Shown one piece after another: positions 57,365-64,000 of a DNA stretch of 64,000 bases. Source of the stretch: Macrolepiota albuminosa (Eukaryota > Basidiomycota > Agaricomycetes > Agaricales > Agaricaceae); the NCBI GenBank assembly GCA_027475525.1, contig JAMWFC010000052.1:620001-684000 (forward strand), given 5' to 3'. The notes beneath the pieces are model-generated. The model ran no database searches, was not told the origin of the DNA, and worked only from the letters and a program-made list of their open reading frames with translations. Positions within the stretch are counted from its first letter, which is position 1. Each line of letters starts with the position of its first letter. The translations under genes were made by a program, and so were the position numbers.

Positions 57365-58804
57365 TTAACACCAGGTATCGTCAGGATCCTCGTACCCTAG
57401 GTCGGTCGGCCAAGGTTCATCCTCGTCGACATACTCAACGGGCTGCAGTTCGCGCAATCTATCTAAAAGCTCCTTCGCTTTCACAGCAATGCGGCTACGC
57501 CTGTCTAGACATACACGCCGAAGGGGTGAACCACATTCCAACCGGCGGAGGCATGCATTCACAAAAGGCACTACGTCGATACCGAAAATTTGTCTGAGGA
57601 ATACTGTTTGAAGCTCAGGCCATTGTATATTCGTCAAGGACCCTACATGCGGAGTCAACATGGAATATATTTCCGGAGTCGAGTTGTCGACGTCGAGCGT
57701 GGTGAGCCGCGGGAAGGACCTGGAGAGACTTCGCAAGTCAACCGGCGAGAGGTCGCACGAGCTAAGGGTGAGATTGTGCAAAGACGGGATAACAACCGTA
57801 TGGAATGTTCCTACACCCTGGAGTAACAGTGACTCGAGGTTGGGAAGAGAGAGAAGGGATAGTAAACGAAAGCACGGAGTGTCGTTCCCTCGGATCCGGA
57901 GTGATCGTAACGAGGGCAACAATATAGGCTCTGTTGTCTGCAAGGGGTCTCGAGGAAGGTGGATACTCAATCCAGTCAGCGATAGATGGACAAGGCATGG
58001 CAAAGCGGCCAGTAATGACCTAAATTGTACGAGGTTCAACATATTTTTTGGCCAAGCGTCGACATGGAAGGTCCGAATAGTGGATAAAGGAGGAGCCAAG
58101 TTTCCAACAATTTTCCCAGCGACACGAACGAAGGTCAACGATGGAGCGCCTTGGGTGAGGATTGTAGGACATGTTTCAGGGTACACTGTCCGGGGCTCGT
58201 CAATTTTGTCCTCCGAATTTCCTATGCGTAATGATAAATGAATTAGATTGGGTACTGAAAGTGGTTGAAGTGGCGCGTATATATCATCTGGAGATCCACA
58301 ATCGGTGGAAATTGAAACACGAAACCATCTCTGAGCATGGGGGGTGAGGTGATAGAGTATGTCTGATATGCCGTCGTAGACAGAAAGATGCAATGAAATA
58401 TCGAGGAGGCATTGAGCGGATCGCTCCAAATGTGCAGACAGTCGTTCAAGTTGATGACTACGTGTCTGATTTGTTACATAGAGGTTGATTTCCCTCCACA
58501 GCAAAGCAGTGTCCAAAGCAACACTTCGCCAGTGTGTCGAAACATGTGAAACCACGACTTCGACTCGTCTTGCCAACGTACGGGTAAACATCACCTTAGT
58601 CCCATGACACAGGAGGAATATAGTTGAAAGAATCTCGTTCGGCAGCGAGGCCACTGGCAAAGCCTGATTTACGAGCCTCGCATGACGCGCCTTTGCAATC
58701 GACAGCCCTGTTTCGACCTGATGAAGCTCGTGAAGAAGTTCGCTTCTGCGGATTTCTAAAGTAGCGATTTCATCTGAGGTTTCAAGAAGAGCGTCGTTCG
58801 GCAT
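57365..58804 (-). CDS. F-box protein with leucine-rich repeats
   Basis: A single exon of 479 aa, unusual in this intron-rich window but common for this family. An N-terminal coiled coil (EIATLEIRRSELLHELHQVE) precedes the F-box, whose core is VASLPNEILSTIFLLC and HVSTHWRSVALDTALLW. The rest is a solenoid of leucine-rich segments such as LLPSLRSLRIRGND and LSLPNLESLLLQGVG. This is the expanded agaricomycete F-box family in which SCF ubiquitin ligases are thought to vary their targets. It is intact from the ATG at 58804 to the TAA at 57365. Confidence 0.9.
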   Translation of the reverse strand: MPNDALLETSDEIATLEIRRSELLHELHQVETGLSIAKARHARLVNQALPVASLPNEILSTIFLLCHGTKVMFTRTLARRVEVVVSHVSTHWRSVALDTALLWREINLYVTNQTRSHQLERLSAHLERSAQCLLDISLHLSVYDGISDILYHLTPHAQRWFRVSISTDCGSPDDIYAPLQPLSVPNLIHLSLRIGNSEDKIDEPRTVYPETCPTILTQGAPSLTFVRVAGKIVGNLAPPLSTIRTFHVDAWPKNMLNLVQFRSLLAALPCLVHLSLTGLSIHLPRDPLQTTEPILLPSLRSLRIRGNDTPCFRLLSLLSLPNLESLLLQGVGTFHTVVIPSLHNLTLSSCDLSPVDLRSLSRSFPRLTTLDVDNSTPEIYSMLTPHVGSLTNIQWPELQTVFLRQIFGIDVVPFVNACLRRLECGSPLRRVCLDRRSRIAVKAKELLDRLRELQPVEYVDEDEPWPTDLGYEDPDDTWC

Positions 58805-59662
58805 CCCTGCGTGCTGCTGCTCTGATAAAAGGCGGTAAATGTCGCGTTTTCAAAAGTGTTTGTCTTCAGTTTTGACCTCGTATTTTATGAGCTCGAGGAG
58901 GCTTAGTATATATCTAAGTTCGTGTCCAAGGTTTTGTCAACAAATGTTTGGGTTTCAAATAAACCTCCCGGACGTTCGGTCCGAGACCTCTTGAGCGAGG
59001 TTGGACTTGCGACTTATTCAAATTCGGCCTAAGCCTCTTGTCATGGCTGTGAAAAAGTATACGAATATTGATACATACATATCCACCTCAATAAAGTAAA
59101 TGAATAAGAACTCTATATGCAGAAATGATCACACAGCCTAAAGAGGGGACATTAAAGCAAGCTCCCAGTTCTAAGGCTTTGGGGGGAGTGATGATTGTAC
59201 CTCACTGATCTTGATGTTCCAAATTTGAACTTGAAACAGTCTTTTGCGAGTTGACAGGTGCAACAAGGTCGCAAATGTGACTAAGAAATGACATTGTCTC
59301 TCGGCGTGGTCTGCACATGGATGGAACAAGCCCTTTTTTCTGCCAAGATGAGCATGACTCCCTACCTTCTTCAAGCTCTTGGCCATTGGTCTTCAGAAGC
59401 TGAGTAACAGTTTATTCAGAAAAACCCCATTCTGATGCATGCACTGACGTATGGGAGGTGAATGAATGAAGAACACAAACATCTTTGAGCAAGCTGAATT
59501 CTTCCTTTCTTTCTATCTACCTACAGACTGTGACTAAACACTTCCTATCCATATTGGTATTGGGAATCTAAGGAGTTCTAAGGATATAGCTACTTGGATA
59601 TGGTTCATCTGATGTCAAACTCGATTTTGTGAACCATTTAAGAGGTCAAATACCTGATAGTT
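58805..59662. other. intergenic with a doubtful short frame
   Basis: A minus-strand frame from 59386 begins MAKSLKK with a basic stretch, then runs into low-quality sequence and has no supported splice. I would not call it a gene. Confidence 0.4.
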
Positions 59663-60817
59663 CTACTCCACCGGACAGGGATCATCCATTTTTCTAGTCT
59701 TGATGCCCTTCTTTACCTTGAACCGCAAACCATGATCAATGTCCACGCTCGTGTCTTCATCATAGAAGAGAGCCTTTTCTTCGGCAGATAGAGATGTGAT
59801 CAACCAATTAGCATTTCCATAACCCACATCTCCCCCCATTCGAACTATTTCCTCGTCACTGAGCGGAGTTCTGAAGCGATGCCATATTCCACCCGCTGGG
59901 ATAGTGGGATGTACAGGATCATCGTTTGGTCCCTTATAGTAAGCTCCAGTATGAAGTAGATAACGTATGTCTCTGTTAAAATCCGTCTGAGCATTTTGTT
60001 CGTTCCATCGTTCTTGCAAAGGGAGATCGGCATTAATGAGTGAAGCGCAACCCCAATCGATCAAAACAGGAAAGTGATTCTGTTCTCGAAGGATGATGTT
60101 ACCGACATGGATATCATTATGTAGAACACCAAAGCGGCGAAGCCGCCGCCCGAGCTCAAGGACTCGCTGGGAGATAACCTCGGCTTCCTCGAGCGTGATA
60201 TTGATGCCGGGTCTATATCTTGCCATTGATCTACCAGGAATATACTCGAATAAAAGGCCATCGATGTGACTTAGAGATGGATGAGTAGCTGTCGTCATCA
60301 TGTCGATTTTTGTGGTGCCGAAAAAAAGAGGAATCAGCCCAGACGCCTGGGCCTCCTTCAAGTGACCATATGCTTCACGTTCCTTAATATGCAAGGCATT
60401 GAGTGTTTTCCGTACTCGAGTATCTCCATCCATGGCAAGCACTCCTCCTCTTCCTCTTCGCTGAGTTCGATGGTTGCTCCACAATCACTAATGTTTGATT
60501 GATAATCCTTTTCTCTTTCGATACTCCAAGATGGGTAGACTCGACGGTCTGCCAGTTTGAGTACAAAACGGTTGGGAAGTCCCATACTGCATCCACTACT
60601 CTGTGCATCAACCAGGAGGGCAACAGAGTTGGTGAATGGGGTAAACGCCTTAAGAATTCTCACTTCTGCTGATTTGCTACCTGTAAGGATGAGCGAAAGG
60701 CGATGACCAGGCTGATAAACGTCAGTAGGAGACCTTATCAAATCGTCACAAACTCTACGTGTGAGAAGATGAAAATGCTTACTTAAACCAAATATTTTGC
60801 GAAGTGGTCGATAACAT
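59663..60817 (-). CDS. fungal protein-kinase-like protein, 5' half uncertain
   Basis: The C-terminal exon is clear: EREAYGHLKEAQASGLIPLFF, LLFEYIPGRSM, the catalytic loop VLHNDIHVGNIIL and a DWG in place of DFG (VLIDWGCAS), then a family tail ending at 59663. The N-terminal frame has FVLKLADRRVYPSWSIERE and an acidic run. The two overlap in different frames near 60360-60480. They can be joined by a 47-nt intron (GTGATT...GGAG) that drops the acidic run, or a one-base shift must be assumed in the AAACACTC stretch. A start codon at 60817 needs a very short intron of 28 nt. The gene may thus be functional or freshly broken. Such kinase-like genes form large families in basidiomycetes; role unknown. 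A transposon sits 18 bp upstream of the putative start. Confidence 0.65.
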
Positions 60818-60834
60818 ACGCACAGCTTGTTTTA

Positions 60835-60876
60835 AGGTAGGGCCCATGGACTGGACAACGCGGTCATGTCACGTGA
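60835..60876 (+). repeat. left terminal inverted repeat
   Basis: Matches the reverse complement of 63706-63742 except for an inserted CTGGA-type 5-mer after CCATGGA. Confidence 0.88.
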
Positions 60877-61309
60877 TCAAAAGTGCCAGAGCGTTACATT
60901 GGCCGAATTTTGGCGGGGAAAAGTCAGTCGCAGACGGATACCACCTTCAAATGGAAATAATATACAAATTTAGTTCCGCAGAATTGTTAAAATAGAATAT
61001 ATGGAGAGATCTGCGCGAACAAATTACTGAAATATGAGTACAATCTTTTGGCATCTAAGAAAATAGTGTGAAATACACAACCAAACATCCAAGTACCAGC
61101 AATGCCTCTCCGCAACTATCAGAACCTCAAAAACCTTGGACACTATGCTATATGGAACACACGAAGGACAGTGGAGAGAAAAAAGGCAAAGATGGCAGGG
61201 GGAGGTGATAGAGAGGACAAGGAAAACCTAGTAAGTTTATTTGACATTGGCTTATTGCCCCACTGCCTTACATTGTTTTCTTGTAAAGAGAACAGGTCAA
61301 TTGAAAATG

Positions 61310-61552
61310 CCACCAGCGCCTATAGAACGCGACACATGCTATAATGACGTGTTGACATCGTGTCGTTCATCAATAGAAGCCCAACAGCTGCCACCAGTGC
61401 TTATGGAACACGACACATGCCATAATGACGCGTTGACATTGTGTCCTCCATCAATAGAAGCCCAACAGCCACCACCAGTGCCTATGGAACGCGATACATG
61501 CCATAATGACACGTTGACATTGTGTCCTCTATCAATAGAAGCCCACGTTCTT
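61310..61552 (+). repeat. 81-bp tandem repeat in transposase, about three units
   Basis: Units begin at 61310, 61391 and 61472 and encode a 27-residue repeat with the core ERDTCHNDTLTLCPLSIEA. Copies are diverged and in frame, unlike the 77-bp repeats. Confidence 0.85.
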
Positions 61553-62310
61553 GGTCCACAGCAGAGCTCAGGAGCAGAGAGAGAGGTCGAAGAGACAAAT
61601 AATTTGAAAGAGATGCGGCCAGGAGTGTCTTGGGAAGAGAGAAAGCCACCATATCCCTCAGATGCCATGGAAGCACTAGAACACATTGAGGAAATGCTAA
61701 AGCCACATGCAGCAACCGAGAAAAATCTGAAGCGGCGTGGGTACAAAAAAAGCAAGATCAAGACAGCGTGGGAGCGGGAGTGGCTTGAGGAGATACGAGT
61801 TCTGCTGCATTTGTACACAGACGAGGCATCGGAGTGGAAGGATCAATGGACAAAGGCATCAGAGCAAACAGCCTATGTATTCAGAAAGTCAGTCGGGCAC
61901 GCAGCCACGCTACGCCAATGCAGTCGCAAATTCATCAACGAGGGAAAGGTTCCATCAAATCAATCTGGAAACTCACCTTCCCGTCAAACAAAGCTTGAGA
62001 GTGATGAAGATTTTGCATCGGATCTCAAACTGTTCCTCCAGTCTCAGGGCAAATATGTCCGTTCACGCGATATTGTCAATTTCATGAGCCGCCCTGAAGT
62101 TCAGCAGAAATATGGATTGGATTCCACAATTGGAATCACAACAGCAAAGCGATGTATGAAGGAGCTAGGGTATAGATGGGTGAAGAACCATAAGGGGCAA
62201 TATGTCGATGGACATGAACGTGAGGATGTCACTTCATATCGGAAGGACACGTTCCTCCCGAAATGGTTCACATTTGAAAACAAGATGATGTCATGGGAGG
62301 GGAAAGATTT

Positions 62311-62464
62311 GAGGGAGGTGGAGCCAGTACTCGAGGAGGGAGAACGCCGTGTTATTACCTGGTTTCATGATGAATCAGTATTTTATGGAGGGAGGTGGAG
62401 CCAGTACTCGAGGAGGGAGAACGCCGTGTTATTACCTGGTTTCATGATGAATCAGTATTTTATG
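62311..62464. repeat. perfect 77-bp tandem duplication (10 of 11)
   Basis: Copies 62311-62387 and 62388-62464 are identical. It splits the DES motif region of the transposase; one copy removed gives VFYAHDRRTAQW in frame. Confidence 0.97.
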
Positions 62465-63379
62465 CACATGATCGACGTACTGCGCAGTGGGTGCAGAAAG
62501 AACAATCACCAACCCCATATGCAAAAGGGGAAGGTGTCTCATTGATGGTGGCGGATTTTGTCTCAGCGGATTTTAGTTGGCTGAAGTCAAAGGATGGAAA
62601 TCGAAGTGCAAGGGTAGTCTTTCGGCCAGGGAAGAACCGAGATGGATGGTTTGATCATACGGACATCCTTGCTCAAGCTGTCCTCACGATGGACATTCTT
62701 GATGCCGATTACCCTGAGTATCAGCACGTTTTTGTGTATGATAACGCGCTGTCACACCTGAAACGGGCTGATGATGCCCTGTCTGCCCGAAAAATGCCTA
62801 AATATACCCCTTGCTATTCAAACAACTGGGGAGTAGACCGTACCCTACGCAATGGAGCTGGCAAGATTGTACATGGAGTAGACGGAAAACCGGTCAAGAG
62901 GAGCGGCAGATCCTCTGTTTAAGGGAATGTCAATCATCCTCACGGAGCGCGGATATGGCAATATGAAGAAGGTTCTTGCCCAATGCCCCAATTTTGATTG
63001 CGATCTGGATGCCACCAGATGCTGCTGCCGATGGATTCTGTATAACGAGCCTGATTTTACTCATGTACGATCCCTTCTCAAAGAACTTCTGATCAGCCGG
63101 GGTTTTCAACTCCTGATCTTGCCGAAATTTCACTGTGAACTCAACCCAATTGAGCAATGTTGGGGCTGAGCCAAGCAGCATTACCGTCTCCTTCCAGAGT
63201 TCTCAAAAGAAGATGTTCTTGAGCATAATATGTTGGAATCATTAGATAAAATTTCAATCGAAGAAATTCGGCGGTATGATTTCACACTTTCTCAGATGAA
63301 AATTGCTAATCTCTTGCTTATTTCAGCTATGCTCGCTGCGCTTGCAGGTTTATTGATGCGTACCACAAAGGTCTCAATG

Positions 63380-63533
63380 GAAAGCAAGCTGCGTGGGCTC
63401 AAAAAAAGTACTGTGGCCATCGTACTATTCCCAATGATATTTTGGCTCAGTTTGACGAAAGCAAGCTGCGTGGGCTCAAAAAAAGTACTGTGGCCATCGT
63501 ACTATTCCCAATGATATTTTGGCTCAGTTTGAC
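63380..63533. repeat. perfect 77-bp tandem duplication (11 of 11)
   Basis: Copies 63380-63456 and 63457-63533 are identical. It lies in the last transposase exon; collapsing it lets the exon end at AQFDAPTA. Confidence 0.97.
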
Positions 63534-63705
63534 GCTCCTACTGCCTAATCTCATTTAATTCTCTATTAGCATGTGTATATAAATCCTTATATACCCTATA
63601 TACTCTTATACGACCTTTTTCCTTACCTCTGGCTTCAAACGTGTAAAGCTCGTCGACTCGACTCATTTACGACGCGTTTGCGACCCTGGTCACAGGCAAG
63701 TCACT

Positions 63706-63742
63706 TCACGTGACATGACCGCGTTGTCCATGGGCCCTACCT
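63706..63742 (-). repeat. right terminal inverted repeat
   Basis: Reverse complement of the left end, 37 nt, followed by TA at 63743-63744. Confidence 0.88.
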
Positions 63743-64000
63743 TATACACTGTGGTGTTACAATTAGATGAGTGGAGAAGTGAAGAGAGGAGTCTCAGGTT
63801 ACATACAGATATTCTCTGTAACACCATGGAATAAACTGTGAGAATTCTTTTGATCCCAGATCGAGTTGGGAATAGGAAATTAAGGCTCGGGAGCCTCTTG
63901 ACCAGTAACCACCATGTGGTACATACAAACTCGATAAAACAGGCAGCTAACGCTGGCCTGTGCCTCCCGAATGGAAGGCTCACTGAAAGGTGTAATAGCA
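63743..64000. other. flank right of the transposon
   Basis: Originally continuous with 60834 before insertion. A minus-strand frame (63983-63690) has an acceptor-like CTTTCAG before it but no identifiable family; it could belong to a gene beyond the window. Confidence 0.35.

Larger units (their letters stand above)
61102..63548 (+). pseudogene. DDE transposase (DDE_3/IS630-Tc1 type), degenerate
   Basis: Exon 1 runs 61102-61230 and joins in phase 0 at 61289. The N-terminus holds three 27-residue repeats. A DNA-binding part follows (RKFINEGKVPS, GITTAKRCMKELGYRWVKN), then the catalytic residues: the D in WFHDESVFYAHD, the D in YDNALSHL and the E in CELNPIEQCW. The last exon, after an intron with a GTATGA donor, ends AQFDAPTA at 63548. 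Breaks: two 77-bp duplications (62311 and 63380) that look like assembly faults, a frame break with missing sequence near 62899 (GKPVK then PLFKGMSIILTER, where relatives have about 30 more residues), and a TGA at 63167-63169 where the family has Trp (QCWGWAK). The last two suggest a real dead copy. Confidence 0.85.
60835..63742 (+). mobile_element. Tc1/IS630-type DNA transposon, about 2.9 kb
   Basis: Terminal inverted repeats are at 60835-60876 and 63706-63742, both starting AGGTAGGGCCCATGGAC inward. The left one carries a 5-nt insertion. The element is flanked by TA on each side (60833-60834 and 63743-63744), the target duplication of Tc1/mariner-IS630 elements. Inside is one spliced transposase gene with a D-D-E catalytic set. 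It is inserted beside the kinase-like gene. Confidence 0.9.

Noticed and set aside
57590..58241. 193-residue plus-strand frame inside the F-box gene
   Set aside because: Shadow frame opposite an intact F-box/LRR protein.
59171..59386. MAKSLKK-start frame as a small nucleolar basic protein
   Set aside because: Only the first few residues resemble such proteins; the rest is not basic and no splice supports it.
12134..63533. The 77-bp repeats as a mobile element or programmed duplication system
   Set aside because: The units have no sequence in common, no inverted repeats and no target duplications; only their length is shared, which points to assembly.
1..64000. CRISPR arrays, bacterial operons, rRNA genes
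   Set aside because: None seen; the genome is eukaryotic with spliceosomal introns.

Overview
The window is nuclear DNA of a filamentous basidiomycete, most likely an Agaricomycete. Genes are packed and cut by many short GT-AG introns (mostly 42-110 nt). The content includes a laccase, a multi-exon P450, an HsbA-type surface protein, a fungal-type F-box protein and a fungal kinase-like gene. Most real genes are spliced, so unspliced frames are a poor guide; the models here were built by reading splice sites and keeping phase. No homology search was possible. Layout: 0.4-2.4 kb is a CpG-depleted, AT-rich relic with no gene I can identify. At 2.7 kb a tRNA-Phe gene abuts the 3' end of a small PPPY membrane-protein gene, whose paralogue lies at 13.2 kb. 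A P450 (5.5-7.8) and a C-5 sterol desaturase of ERG3 type (8.7-9.9) follow, then HsbA (11.8) and a small secreted Cys protein (14.4-14.9). A DUF1295 reductase-like gene and PER1 flank a 100-N gap at 17.4 kb. Then come a Hos2-like histone deacetylase (18.4), a DBP6-like helicase (21.3), an Rsm1/NIPA zinc-finger gene (24.1-26.3), a LAT/MUP1-type amino-acid permease (26.5) and a PMCA-type calcium ATPase (30.1-34.8). After a gene-poor 5.6 kb comes a laccase that I assemble from 30 exons (40.4-43.6). It is divergent from two tandem IucA/IucC (NIS siderophore synthetase) genes (45.0-50.2). The last part holds a C2-domain protein, a Frag1/DRAM/Sfk1 membrane protein, a DsbA/FrnE oxidoreductase, an F-box protein, a kinase-like gene and a Tc1/IS630-type transposon with TA target duplication (60.8-63.7). 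Two points matter most. First, eleven perfect tandem duplications of exactly 77 bp are scattered through the window. Several break genes, and collapsing them restores the frame in the clear cases. They look like unmerged k=77 overlaps of a de Bruijn assembly, not biology. Second, the biologically most interesting block is 40.4-50.2 kb: a very intron-rich laccase, with a probable 6-nt microexon, next to a tandem pair of NIS siderophore synthetase homologues.
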